From: Mesorhizobium qingshengii
Lineage (GTDB): Bacteria; Pseudomonadota; Alphaproteobacteria; Rhizobiales; Rhizobiaceae
Assembly (NCBI RefSeq): GCF_900103325.1
Contig: NZ_FMXM01000033.1
Span: forward strand, 1 to 37,440
Direction: 5' to 3'
Length of the DNA stretch: 37,440 nucleotides
In this document: positions 20,759 to 29,436 of the stretch, in pieces
Layout of the letters: each line of letters starts with the position of its first letter
Numbering within the stretch: position 1 is the first letter of the stretch
Position numbers and translations under genes: made by a program
The notes under the pieces: model-generated
The model's database searches: none
Told to the model about the DNA's origin: nothing
Seen by the model: only the letters and a program-made list of their open reading frames with translations

Positions 20759-22597
20759 ATGGCGACCTGCGGTGAAACTCGAAGCCGATCCCCCGATTCC
20801 GTCTCTCCTGTTTCGGACGGTGATGTCGCATTGAAGCCCGTTCATGCGGCACCCGGGCGGTGTGCAGCACCCGAGAACCTGGACGACACATTTCGCCAGG
20901 TGGACCGTCTCGTTCACGCCGGGATGGCACAGGCGAGCTTCGGCATTTCACCAATCAGCCTTCTGCAGGCCTTGCAGGACTGGGGCCTGCATCTGGCGAT
21001 CTCGCCGGGCAAGCAGTACGAGCTTTGTGTAAAGGCGATCGAAAAATCGGCTCGGTTGGCGACATTCCTGGCCAGCTGTGTCGAAAGGAAGGGGCTTTCC
21101 CAGCCCTGCATTTCCCCCCTGCCACAGGACCGGCGCTTTGGCCATTCCGGCTGGCAGGTTTTTCCGTTCAGCGCTTATCAGCAATCCTTTCTGCTATGGC
21201 AGCAATGGTGGCATAACGCGACCAGCGACGTGCACGGCGTTTCGGCAAAGCACGAACGACTGGTCGAGTTCTACAGCCGGCAATTCCTCGACATGCTGTC
21301 GCCGTCGAATTTCATCGGCAGCAACCCCGAGGTTCTGTCAAAGACAATAGGCGAGGGCGGTTCGAACCTCTGGGCCGGGCTGGCGAATCTGGTCGACGAT
21401 CTGGCGCGGCAGTCGGCAGGGCGCCCGGCGGCCGGGACGGGTAATTTCCGGCCAGGCGTGGAAGTGGCGGCGACGCCTGGCGACGTCGTGTATCGCAATG
21501 AGTTCATCGAACTGATCCAGTACCGGCCGGTCACGGAAACGGTGAAGTCGGAGCCGATCCTCATCGTGCCGGCCTGGATCATGAAATACTACATCCTCGA
21601 TCTGTCACCGCACAATTCGCTCATCCGCTATCTCGTCGCCCAGGGTTTCACGGTGTTCTGTATTTCCTGGCGCAATCCCGGGCGTGAACAGCGGGAATGG
21701 TCAATCGACCACTACCGCCGGCACGGCGTCATGGCGGCGATTGATGCGGTCTGCGATATCTCCAGTGGCGCGAAGGTGCACGCGGTGGGTTACTGTCTGG
21801 GCGGAACGCTGCTTTCCATCGCGGCATCGGCGATGGCGCGCGACGGCGACGACCGGCTGAAGTCGCTTTCGCTGATAGCAGCCCAGATCGATTTCGAAGA
21901 ACCAGGCGAACTCGGCCTTTTCATCGATGAGAGTCAGGTGTCCATGCTTGAGGACCTGATGTGGAGCGAGGGTTTTCTCGATCAGCGGCGCATGGCGGGC
22001 GCCTTTCAGATGCTGCGCTCCCAGGATTTGATATGGTCGCGCATCGTGCGCGAATACCTGATCGGCGAACGCCCGCAAATGTCGGACCTGATGGCATGGA
22101 ACGCCGATGCGACGCGCATGCCATACCGGATGCAATCAGAATATCTGCGCCAGCTTTATCTCGGCAATGATCTCTCGCAAGGCCGTTTCCAGGTCGATGG
22201 CCGGCCGGTCCATGTCGAGGACATCAAGGTTCCGGTGTTCGCACTGGGAACGGTGACCGACCACGTGGCGCCGTGGCGTTCCGTTTTCAAGCTGACGCAC
22301 CTGCTCGACACGAACGTCGACTTCGTCCTGACGAGCGGTGGCCACAATGCCGGCGTCGTGTCGGAGCCGGGTCACCGAGGCCGGAGCTACAAGCGGCTGC
22401 AGCATGTGAGCGGGCAACCTCATCCGGATCCCGAAACCTGGTCGGCATCGGCCGCCGCCGTCGATGGTTCGTGGTGGCGGGAATGGGCGGACTGGCTGGC
22501 TCTCCATTCCGGCGCTGTTATTCCGCCCCCAGGCGGAGGCACCGAGCGTTACCCGCCGGTCTGTGCGGCTCCTGGAAGATACGTGCTTGAACCCTGA
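20759..22597 (+). CDS. phaC: polyhydroxyalkanoate synthase, class I type
   Basis: Polymerises hydroxyacyl-CoA into PHA on the granule surface, storing carbon and electrons. The 612-residue protein has the N-terminal PhaC domain (about 60-220) and an alpha/beta-hydrolase domain. The catalytic triad is visible: Cys346 in the lipase-box-like GYCLGG, Asp501 in TDHVAPW and His529 in GGHNAG; the WSIDHY segment and the VPAWIMKYYILDL motif are also typical. The sequence plan is class I (no PhaE partner seen). The first 40 residues are variable. The ATG at 20759 is at the end of an 86-base gap without a box, so transcription is expected from the phasin promoter. Confidence 0.94.
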   Translation: MATCGETRSRSPDSVSPVSDGDVALKPVHAAPGRCAAPENLDDTFRQVDRLVHAGMAQASFGISPISLLQALQDWGLHLAISPGKQYELCVKAIEKSARLATFLASCVERKGLSQPCISPLPQDRRFGHSGWQVFPFSAYQQSFLLWQQWWHNATSDVHGVSAKHERLVEFYSRQFLDMLSPSNFIGSNPEVLSKTIGEGGSNLWAGLANLVDDLARQSAGRPAAGTGNFRPGVEVAATPGDVVYRNEFIELIQYRPVTETVKSEPILIVPAWIMKYYILDLSPHNSLIRYLVAQGFTVFCISWRNPGREQREWSIDHYRRHGVMAAIDAVCDISSGAKVHAVGYCLGGTLLSIAASAMARDGDDRLKSLSLIAAQIDFEEPGELGLFIDESQVSMLEDLMWSEGFLDQRRMAGAFQMLRSQDLIWSRIVREYLIGERPQMSDLMAWNADATRMPYRMQSEYLRQLYLGNDLSQGRFQVDGRPVHVEDIKVPVFALGTVTDHVAPWRSVFKLTHLLDTNVDFVLTSGGHNAGVVSEPGHRGRSYKRLQHVSGQPHPDPETWSASAAAVDGSWWREWADWLALHSGAVIPPPGGGTERYPPVCAAPGRYVLEP

Positions 22598-22603
22598 TAC
22601 GGC

Positions 22604-22617
22604 TTGACGCCGATCAA
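22604..22617. promoter_or_regulatory. FixK/FNR-type box of the DUF2892 gene
   Basis: TTGACGCCGATCAA fits TTGAY-N4-RTCAA, starts 6 bases after the phaC stop and is centred 85 bases before the ATG at 22696. Confidence 0.75.
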
Positions 22618-22695
22618 TGCCCTCTCGAGCGGCAAGTGTTGAGATGGAGTTATCGGCAGACTGCCGCAAATCCACGAAACGCTTGGAGAATCAGC

Positions 22696-22902
22696 ATGCT
22701 CAAGATGAATGTCGGCTTTGTCGATCGCGTTGTACGCGTGATCGTCGGACTCGCGCTGCTTTCGCTTTTCTTCATCTATCCGGGCGCTGCCTGGCGCTAT
22801 GGTCTGCTCGTGGGCCTGGTTCCGCTGCTTACGGGACTGTTCGGAACCTGTCCCCTCTACACACTGCTCGGAATCTCGACCTGCCCGGCAGGAAAGGCCT
22901 GA
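22696..22902 (+). CDS. DUF2892 family small membrane protein
   Basis: A 68-residue protein with two hydrophobic segments (about 16-34 and 37-55), resembling the DUF2892/YgaP transmembrane module: NVGFVDRVVRVIVGLALL, then a GTCPLYTLLG motif with a conserved cysteine. The function is unknown; related modules are fused to rhodanese domains in YgaP, where they may carry sulphur or redox functions. I chose ATG 22696, with GGAG a few bases upstream (22685-22688); a longer frame starts at 22636 but covers the box. It has its own FixK/FNR box. Confidence 0.85.
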   Translation: MLKMNVGFVDRVVRVIVGLALLSLFFIYPGAAWRYGLLVGLVPLLTGLFGTCPLYTLLGISTCPAGKA

Positions 22903-22938
22903 ATTGACCTAAGCAAGCTGGCGCTTTTCAGCGCGGGC

Positions 22939-22960
22939 GGCTCGCCGCTTCAGGCGAGCC
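22939..22960 (+). terminator. hairpin after DUF2892
   Basis: GGCTCGCC-GCTTCA-GGCGAGCC, a perfect 8-pair GC-rich stem with a 6-base loop, 36 bases after the DUF2892 stop. There is no T run after it, so it may be a terminator helped by other factors or an mRNA end-protecting structure. Confidence 0.45.
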
Positions 22961-23058
22961 ATGATCCTCGAATACGAAATCAGCGCCCGATCCAGACTGG
23001 CTGCGAGATGAGGAACAACCTTGCGACGACACTTCGCGGCATGGCACGCCAAGGCCGA

Positions 23059-23072
23059 TTGATGGAAATCAA
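23059..23072. promoter_or_regulatory. FixK/FNR-type box of the second cytochrome c gene
   Basis: TTGATGGAAATCAA, a perfect TTGAT-N4-ATCAA palindrome centred 40 bases before the ATG at 23106. If activation uses the usual -41.5 position, transcription would start at that ATG. Confidence 0.8.
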
Positions 23073-23105
23073 GGCAGGGAACGTCCATGGGCGCAGATTG
23101 CCGGA

Positions 23106-23462
23106 ATGAACGCCTTCATCGAAGATAGCATCGTTCGTCATTATTCCTTGCGGACCCTTGTGCTCGGCCTCTCGCTGGTTGTGTCCGCACTGCCGGCGCG
23201 GGCCGACAGCATAACGGAGCGCGGCAAAGCCCTGGTGGAGTTCAATTGCGCCCGCTGCCACGCCATTGGAAAAACGGACAAGAGCAACCATCCGGACGCT
23301 CCTGCCTTTCGCACCCTGTCAAAGCGCTATCCGCTGACGGATCTGGAGGAGGCACTCGCAGAAGGCATTTCAACCGGTCACCCGGACATGCCTGAATGGG
23401 TTGCCAGCCCCGACCAGATCGATGCGATCATCGCTTACATAGCCAGCGTGCAGCAGCCGTGA
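23106..23462 (+). CDS. periplasmic mono-haem cytochrome c (second)
   Basis: A 118-residue class I cytochrome c. The haem motif is CARCH with the family context LVEFNCARCHAIG, and the likely axial methionine is in GHPDMPEW. As written from ATG 23106 it has 14 polar residues before the hydrophobic signal segment LVLGLSLVVSALPARA. A TTG at 23148 would give MRTLVLGLSLVVSALPARA, a textbook signal peptide, and would restore a leader of about 40 bases after the box at 23059. I give the ATG but regard the start as open. The protein should be periplasmic or membrane-anchored. It has no operon partner. Confidence 0.88.
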   Translation: MNAFIEDSIVRHYSLRTLVLGLSLVVSALPARADSITERGKALVEFNCARCHAIGKTDKSNHPDAPAFRTLSKRYPLTDLEEALAEGISTGHPDMPEWVASPDQIDAIIAYIASVQQP

Positions 23463-23525
23463 TCGACGCCACCGACCAGGCGCACGACCGCACCTGACTG
23501 GTGTTCGTGCGCAATCGGGCGGCAT

Positions 23526-23539
23526 TTGACGGCGATCAA
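23526..23539. promoter_or_regulatory. FixK/FNR-type box of the truncated SDR/MgtA-type ATPase unit
   Basis: TTGACGGCGATCAA fits TTGAY-N4-RTCAA, centred about 57 bases before the small reading frame and 244 bases before the ATPase ATG. Confidence 0.78.
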
Positions 23540-23591
23540 GTCCCCATCTCGCAGCGAGCCTAGAATGGAAACTTCTCGACGGAGCGAGATG

Positions 23592-23777
23592 ATGAAGGAT
23601 TGCAGGGACAAGACCGCGATCGTGGCAGGGATCGGATCGGGAACCGGCGTCGGTCTTGCGAGTGAGTTGGCTGCACGCGGCGCGCATGTCGCCGCCGACG
23701 TCGACATGGCGGCCTTTGGCCGCGTCACGCGCTCGCTGGTTGAGGAAAGCGGCATCAACCGCTTCATGTCGCACTGA
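23592..23777 (+). pseudogene. truncated short-chain dehydrogenase reading frame, coupled to the ATPase
   Basis: A 61-codon frame starting MKDCRDKTAIVAGIGSGTGV with GGAG seven bases upstream. It has the nucleotide-binding beginning of short-chain dehydrogenases (KTAIVAG..SGTGVGLASELAARGAHVA) but ends after about 60 residues, where a full enzyme has about 250; no catalytic Tyr-Lys is present. The glycine pattern SGTGVG departs slightly from GxxxGIG. Its TGA overlaps the ATPase ATG as TGATG. It therefore looks like a gene remnant that now works as, or is kept as, a leader reading frame for the ATPase. A start at 23589 is also possible. Confidence 0.6.
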
Positions 23778-26443
23778 TGGCGTCTCGTACTGTGCCCGGC
23801 GATAATGTACAGCCAACGCGGCAGGACGGGCAAACAGAAAGCGCGGTGCAACCCGTCCCAGCATCGACGGGAATTCCTGACAAGGATGCCTATTGGTCGA
23901 TCGAGGCCGATGACCTCCTGAAACGTCTCGATACATCGGGCTCGGGCCTCGCCGCCTCCGAGGCCGCATCAAGGCTTGCAAAATTCGGCCGAAACACTCC
24001 GGGGGCGCGATCCGGCACGTCGGCTTTGACCATATTTGTGGGGCAGTTCCGCAGTCCACTGGTCCTGATCCTCATTTTTGCGGCCGGCGTGTCGGCTTTC
24101 GTTGGTGAGGGCCAGGAGGCCGCGATCATCGGCGCGATCGTGCTGGCAAGCTGCGTCCTGAGCTTTACCCAGGAATACGGGGCGTCGAGAGCGACAGAAG
24201 CGCTGAAACAGCGTGTTTCACACAAGGTTATTGTCCTGCGCGACGGTGTCGAATGCGCCATAAATGCCGAAGACATCGTGCCTGGGGACGTGATCCGGCT
24301 CTCGGCCGGAAACCTCATTCCCGCGGACGGTGTCATTCTGGATGCGCGCGATTTCAATGTCAGCGAGGCGGTGCTGACCGGTGAGACGTTTCCGGTTGTG
24401 AAAACACCGGGTCGATCGCCGCCAGAGGCTCCCGTCGCACACCGCAGCAATGCTGTCTTCACCGGCACGTCGGTCCGCAGCGGCACCGCGACCGTGCTGG
24501 CGGCAGCGACCGGTGACCGCACCGAGTTCGCGTCTATCGCCGCGGCCCTCGAGCGACGTATCCCCGAAACAGGCTTCGCCCGGGGTATCAGACGCTTTGG
24601 CTACCTAATGACGGAGATCATGCTGGTGATCGTCATCATCGTGTTCTTCGCCAATCTGCTGCTCCATCGGCCGCTGATTGAATCGCTGCTGTTCTCGCTG
24701 GCGCTGGCGGTGGGTCTCACGCCGGAACTGCTTCCAGCCATCATCAGCGTGACGCTGGCCCGGGGTGCCCGCGCCATGGCGGCCAACGGCGTCATCGTGC
24801 GCCGTCTCGATGCCATCGAGAATTTGGGCAGCATGGACCTGCTTTGCACCGACAAGACGGGAACGCTGACCGAGGGTGTCATCCACCTCGATGGGTGGCT
24901 CGATGTCGATGGCAATCCATCGACGGATATCCTGCTTTGGGCACGGCTCAACGCCACCATGCAGACCGGGTTGAAGAACCCACTGGACGAAGCGATAGCC
25001 AGTGCCCAGGGCGACGACGTTGCAACATTGAGGTCCTTCACGAAGGTCGATGAGATTCCCTACGACTTCATCCGCAAGCGGCTGTCCGTTGTTGTCCACC
25101 ACAACGGTGCTGAAGACCTTCTGATCACCAAGGGTGCAGTGCAAAATGTCCTCGAAGTCTGCAGCTTCGTTCGAACTGCGAATGGGCTGGAGCCCCTGGG
25201 TGACACGCATCGTGCCGCAATCGACGAGAAATTTAGACGTTGGAGTGCCGACGGCTATCGGGTCCTGGGTATGGCTATCCGCCGTTTCGAAAGCCGGGGG
25301 GCCTTTTCCAGGAAGGACGAGACCGATCTCGCCTTCGCCGGCTTCCTGCTCTTCCTCGACCCGCCGAAGCAGGGGATCAAGGAGGCGCTTTCCGCGCTTG
25401 CCCACAGGGGCATCGCCGTAAAGGTCATTTCGGGCGACAACCGCTATGTTGCCGCGCATCTCGCCACGGCGGTTGGCTTGCGGGCCGAGAGGATCATGAC
25501 TGGCGAGGATCTGTCGAAGCTGACAAAAACCGCTCTGTTCGCAGCCGTGCAACACACCGACCTGTTTGTCGAAATCGACCCCAATCAAAAAGAACGCATC
25601 GTCGAGGCATACCGGAGCCGGGGCCATGTCGTCGGCTATATGGGAGACGGCATCAACGATGCGCCCGCCCTGCACGAAGCTGACATCGGTATCTCGGTCG
25701 ACACCGCGGTCGATGTCGCACGCGAGGCTGCCGACATCATTCTTCTCAGGCAGGATCTGGGCGTTCTGGTGCGTGGCGTCGACGATGGCCGCAAGACCTT
25801 CGCCAACACGATGAAATATATCTCCATCACGACCAGCGCCAATTTCGGCAACATGATCAGCATGGCCGCCGCCTCGCTGTTCCTGCCGTTCCTGCCGCTG
25901 CTGGCGGCGCAGATCCTGCTCAACAATTTCCTTTCGGACATTCCCTCTCTGGCTATTGCTGGCGACAATGTCGATCCAGACCAGTCGCGCCGGCCGCGTC
26001 GCTGGGACATCGGCTTCGTCAGGCGATTCATGGTCGGCTTTGGCTTGGTCAGCTCGCTATTCGACTTTGCAACCTTCGCTTTCCTGCTGTTCTTTGCACA
26101 TGCGACAGCGGCCGCCTTCCAGACCGCATGGTTCGTCGAGTCACTGCTGACAGAGCTCGCCATCGTGCTCATCGTGCGCACACACAAGGCGTTCTGGACG
26201 AGCCGCCCCAGCCCCCTGCTTGCATGGCTTACACTGGCTGTCGCGGGTGTCGCGATCGTCATACCCTACGTGCCCTTCGCCGCGTACTTCGGCTTTGTGC
26301 CGCTGCCGCTGCCCGTGCTTGTCGGGCTCGTCGCCATCACCGCACTCTATCTGTTGGCCTCGGAGGCAACAAAACGCTGGTTCTTCGATCACGAGAAGCA
26401 TCATCCTCATCGAATGCGATCCAGTAGGACCGTCGCCGGGTAG
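23777..26443 (+). CDS. MgtA-type (P3B) cation-transporting P-type ATPase
   Basis: An 888-residue membrane ATPase. Visible: the N-terminal cation ATPase domain, TGET of the actuator domain near residue 205, GLTPELLPAIIS in helix M4, the phosphorylated aspartate in CTDKTGTLTEG near residue 360, MGDGINDAPAL, and NNFLSDIPSLAIAGDNVD in M6. The PELLP site and the order of motifs are those of MgtA/MgtB magnesium transporters, not of P2 calcium pumps. Uptake of Mg2+ is expected but not certain. The first 40 residues are poorly conserved. Start ATG 23777 overlaps the stop of the truncated SDR frame. A FixK/FNR box lies upstream, unlike MgtA genes controlled only by magnesium, so here the pump may serve the low-oxygen state. 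Confidence 0.88.
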   Translation: MASRTVPGDNVQPTRQDGQTESAVQPVPASTGIPDKDAYWSIEADDLLKRLDTSGSGLAASEAASRLAKFGRNTPGARSGTSALTIFVGQFRSPLVLILIFAAGVSAFVGEGQEAAIIGAIVLASCVLSFTQEYGASRATEALKQRVSHKVIVLRDGVECAINAEDIVPGDVIRLSAGNLIPADGVILDARDFNVSEAVLTGETFPVVKTPGRSPPEAPVAHRSNAVFTGTSVRSGTATVLAAATGDRTEFASIAAALERRIPETGFARGIRRFGYLMTEIMLVIVIIVFFANLLLHRPLIESLLFSLALAVGLTPELLPAIISVTLARGARAMAANGVIVRRLDAIENLGSMDLLCTDKTGTLTEGVIHLDGWLDVDGNPSTDILLWARLNATMQTGLKNPLDEAIASAQGDDVATLRSFTKVDEIPYDFIRKRLSVVVHHNGAEDLLITKGAVQNVLEVCSFVRTANGLEPLGDTHRAAIDEKFRRWSADGYRVLGMAIRRFESRGAFSRKDETDLAFAGFLLFLDPPKQGIKEALSALAHRGIAVKVISGDNRYVAAHLATAVGLRAERIMTGEDLSKLTKTALFAAVQHTDLFVEIDPNQKERIVEAYRSRGHVVGYMGDGINDAPALHEADIGISVDTAVDVAREAADIILLRQDLGVLVRGVDDGRKTFANTMKYISITTSANFGNMISMAAASLFLPFLPLLAAQILLNNFLSDIPSLAIAGDNVDPDQSRRPRRWDIGFVRRFMVGFGLVSSLFDFATFAFLLFFAHATAAAFQTAWFVESLLTELAIVLIVRTHKAFWTSRPSPLLAWLTLAVAGVAIVIPYVPFAAYFGFVPLPLPVLVGLVAITALYLLASEATKRWFFDHEKHHPHRMRSSRTVAG

Positions 26444-26509
26444 CAGAATGCACAATCGGCCTGATGGCGATGGGCGGCGCCAAGATATGATCCAGAAGGG
26501 AATGGCGAC

Positions 26510-26535
26510 AAAGCGCATCCGCGCGGATGCGCTTT
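26510..26535. terminator. perfect 26-base palindrome after the ATPase gene
   Basis: A perfectly symmetrical sequence, 13 bases on each side (arm AAAGCGCATCCGC), centred between 26522 and 26523, starting 67 bases after the ATPase stop. As RNA it forms a strong GC-rich hairpin flanked by A and T triplets, fitting a bidirectional terminator; a repeated genomic palindrome (REP-like) is the alternative. Confidence 0.55.
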
Positions 26536-26609
26536 GGCACCTGTTGCGTCCTTCCAGTCTATGTTGGCAAGCCGCTTTGTCGGCTGATGGTTGACTGCCA
26601 AGGACGGAT

Positions 26610-26819
26610 ATGACGGTGATGCAACGACCGGATGCAGAAGCGTGCTGTCAATTGATGGAGGAAGCGGATTGGAGCTTCAGCGATCAGCTGTGCCTGTTGA
26701 GCGGTGCGATACCTGCAACGGATCTACAGGATATGGATCGCGTGGGCCGGCGTCAGCTCATCGAAAGGCGCAGGGGGCTAACCGGCAAGGATTTCGTTCC
26801 TAGGCTGGCCGAAATTTGA
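26610..26819 (+). CDS. small protein of unknown function, 69 residues
   Basis: I do not recognise a family. The soluble protein begins MTVMQRPDAEACCQLMEEAD and ends with RRGLTGKDFVPRLAEI. AAGGA precedes ATG 26610 with good spacing, and codon use resembles that of its neighbours, which favours a real gene. It lies after the 26-base palindrome and ends 14 bases before the convergent phosphoketolase gene. No FixK/FNR box was found ahead of it. It has a CC pair and no membrane segment. Confidence is moderate because it is short. Confidence 0.5.
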   Translation: MTVMQRPDAEACCQLMEEADWSFSDQLCLLSGAIPATDLQDMDRVGRRQLIERRRGLTGKDFVPRLAEI

Positions 26820-26833
26820 CGGTTTTGCCCTGT

Positions 26834-29227
26834 TCAAGCCCCGACGGTCCAGCGCCATTCGCGGATCTCGGGCATGTCGATGCCGTGGGCGCGAATGTAG
26901 CGTTCGTGTTCGACGAGCTTGTCGCGCATGGCCTGCTTGACGTAGACGGCGCTTGCGCCGAGCCTTGGCACGAGGTCGATGACGTCGGCCGCGAGATGGA
27001 AGCGGTCGAGCTTGTTGCGAACCACCATGTCGAACGTGGTCGTCGTCGATCCTTCCTCCTGATAGCCGCGCACATGGATGTTATCGTGATTGGTGCGCTT
27101 ATAGGCCAGTCGGTGGATCAGCGTCGGATAGCCGTGATAGGCGAAGACCACGGGCTTGTCCTTCGTGAACAGCGCGTCGAAGTCACCATCGCTCAAGCCG
27201 TGCGGATGAGCAGTGTTCGGCTGCAGCGTCATCAAATCCACCACGTTGACCACCCGGACCTTCAATTCCGGAATGTAGTGACGCAGCAGATCCACCGCCG
27301 CGAGGGTCTCAAGGGTAGGCACATCGCCAGCGCATGCTAGAACGACATCCGGCTCACCGCCCAGGTCGTTGCTGGCCCATTCCCATATACCGACGCCCTG
27401 GGCGCAGTGTTTGATCGCCGCGTCCATGTCGAGCCATTGTGGAGCAGGGGCCTTTCCCGCGACGATGACATTGATCCGCCCCCAGCTTCGGAGGCAGTGA
27501 TCAGTGACGTAGAGCAGCGTGTTGGCGTCCGGCGGCAGGTAGATGCGGACGATATCGGCCTTTTTGTTCGCGACATGGTCGATGAAGCCGGGATCCTGAT
27601 GGCTGAAACCGTTGTGATCCTGCTGCCAGACATGGGATGTCAGCAGATAGTTCAGCGATGCAATCGGGCGCCGCCAGGCAACGTCCCGCGAAGTCTTGAG
27701 CCACTTCGCGTGCTGATTGAACATGGAATCGACGATGTGGATGAACGCTTCGTAACAGGAAAGCAGGCCGTGACGGCCAGTTAGCAGATAGCCCTCGAGC
27801 CAGCCCTGGCACAGATGCTCGCTGAGGATTTCCATCACGCGGCCAGCCGGCGCCAGATGGTCGTCTTCGGGAATGGTCCGTGCATCCCAAGCCCTGTCCG
27901 TGACCTCGAACAGCGCCTGAAGCCGGTTTGACGCGGTCTCGTCCGGACCGAAGACGCGAAAGTTCCGGCTCGCCCTGTTCTCCCGCATCACGTCACGCAG
28001 GAACGTGCCCATGATCCGGGTTGCCTCCGCATTGACTTCTCCGGGGTGCGCGACCGGAATGGCGTAGGACTCGAATCCGGGCAGCCGCAGCGGACGCATG
28101 AGCGCTCCGCCATTGGCATGTGGATTGGCGCTCATGCGCTGCTCGCCCGCTGGGGCGAGCGCGGCGATCTCGGCGCGTAGAGCGCCTGCTTCATCGAACA
28201 GTTCCTCGGGCTTGTAGCTTCGCAGCCAATCGTCCAGAAGTTGCAGATGACCGGGCCTGGTCATGTCGCTGAAGGGCACCTGATGCGAGCGCCAGAAACC
28301 CTCGGTCTTGAGGCCATCGACCGTCTTCGGGCCGGTCCAGCCCTTTGGGCTGCGCAGCACGATCATCGGCCACTGAGGACGCTGGGCCTGGCCGTCTCCG
28401 CGCGCGGCCGATTGAATAGCCTCGATGCGTGCGAAAGCCTCATCCAGTGCACCGGCCATTTTCTGATGCATTATCTGGGGCTCATCGCCTTCCACGAACA
28501 GGGGCGCATAGCCGTAGCCGCGCAACAACGCCTCCAGTTCCTCGGGCGGGATGCGCGCCAGCACCGTGGGGTTCGCGATCTTATAGCCGTTCAGATGCAG
28601 GATCGGCAGAACGGCGCCATCGGCCGCGGGATTGAGAAACTTGTTGGCGTGCCATGAGGTCGCCAGCGGCCCGGTTTCGGCTTCGCCGTCGCCGATCACG
28701 CACGCGACGACGAGGTCGGGATTGTCGAGCACCGCGCCATAGGCATGCGCCAGCGAATAGCCGAGTTCGCCACCCTCGTGAATCGAGCCAGGCGTTTCCG
28801 GCGCTGCATGGCTAGGTATGCCACCAGGGAAAGAGAACTGACGGAACAGCCGGCAAAGGCCTTCCTCATCGCGAGATATGTCGGGATAGAGTTCGCTATA
28901 GGTGCCTTCCAGATAGGTATTGGCCACGACTCCCGGAGCCCCGTGCCCCGGGCCGGCAACGAAAAGCACATTGGTGCCCTTGGTCCGGATGATGCGATTG
29001 AGATGCACGTAGACAAAGTTCAATCCGGGCGTGGTGCCCCAGTGGCCGAGAAGGCGCGGCTTGACGTGCTCGATCTTGAGTGGTTCTCGCAAGAGGGGAT
29101 TGGCAAGCAGATAAACCTGACCGACGGACAGATAATTCGCCGCGCGCCACCATGCGTGCATGAGCTTCAATTCATCCGGCGGCAGGACCTGTCCTGTCGG
29201 CAGCGCGTTCCGTTCAGTCGAGTCCAT
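26834..29227 (-). CDS. xfp: phosphoketolase (xylulose 5-phosphate/fructose 6-phosphate)
   Basis: A thiamine diphosphate enzyme that splits xylulose 5-phosphate or fructose 6-phosphate into acetyl phosphate and a shorter sugar phosphate. The 797-residue length is standard. The two family signatures are visible: EGGELGYSLAHAYG near residue 152 and DNPDLVVACVIGDGEAETGP after it; the N terminus LPPDELKLMHAWWRAANYLSVGQVYL (cited partly) is typical. The start ATG 29227 is followed by MDSTERNALP. Acetate kinase, 209 bases upstream on the same strand, turns the acetyl phosphate into ATP. A perfect FixK/FNR box is centred 127 bases before the start, so it has its own promoter. The split between the two sugar substrates cannot be seen. 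Confidence 0.96.
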   Translation of the reverse strand: MDSTERNALPTGQVLPPDELKLMHAWWRAANYLSVGQVYLLANPLLREPLKIEHVKPRLLGHWGTTPGLNFVYVHLNRIIRTKGTNVLFVAGPGHGAPGVVANTYLEGTYSELYPDISRDEEGLCRLFRQFSFPGGIPSHAAPETPGSIHEGGELGYSLAHAYGAVLDNPDLVVACVIGDGEAETGPLATSWHANKFLNPAADGAVLPILHLNGYKIANPTVLARIPPEELEALLRGYGYAPLFVEGDEPQIMHQKMAGALDEAFARIEAIQSAARGDGQAQRPQWPMIVLRSPKGWTGPKTVDGLKTEGFWRSHQVPFSDMTRPGHLQLLDDWLRSYKPEELFDEAGALRAEIAALAPAGEQRMSANPHANGGALMRPLRLPGFESYAIPVAHPGEVNAEATRIMGTFLRDVMRENRASRNFRVFGPDETASNRLQALFEVTDRAWDARTIPEDDHLAPAGRVMEILSEHLCQGWLEGYLLTGRHGLLSCYEAFIHIVDSMFNQHAKWLKTSRDVAWRRPIASLNYLLTSHVWQQDHNGFSHQDPGFIDHVANKKADIVRIYLPPDANTLLYVTDHCLRSWGRINVIVAGKAPAPQWLDMDAAIKHCAQGVGIWEWASNDLGGEPDVVLACAGDVPTLETLAAVDLLRHYIPELKVRVVNVVDLMTLQPNTAHPHGLSDGDFDALFTKDKPVVFAYHGYPTLIHRLAYKRTNHDNIHVRGYQEEGSTTTTFDMVVRNKLDRFHLAADVIDLVPRLGASAVYVKQAMRDKLVEHERYIRAHGIDMPEIREWRWTVGA

Positions 29228-29347
29228 GGGAAATGTTCCCGTCTCTGGTTGTCAATTGCGGTTGCCATTGCGCGCGCCGCCGGTTCAGCTCGCGTCGCCG
29301 AGCGGCACGATCGGATCGACATTGTGGCGGCCATGACCCCCTTCACA

Positions 29348-29361
29348 TTGATCCCGATCAA
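29348..29361. promoter_or_regulatory. FixK/FNR-type box of the phosphoketolase gene
   Basis: TTGATCCCGATCAA, a perfect TTGAT-N4-ATCAA palindrome in the 209-base gap between ackA and xfp, centred 127 bases before the xfp ATG. Confidence 0.8.
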
Positions 29362-29436
29362 CAACAAGCGTCCGCGCACCAATAGGTTGCGTCCGCCGGC
29401 CCAAACCGTGCGGCGCGCGGCGGGGGAGTGTCGGAC

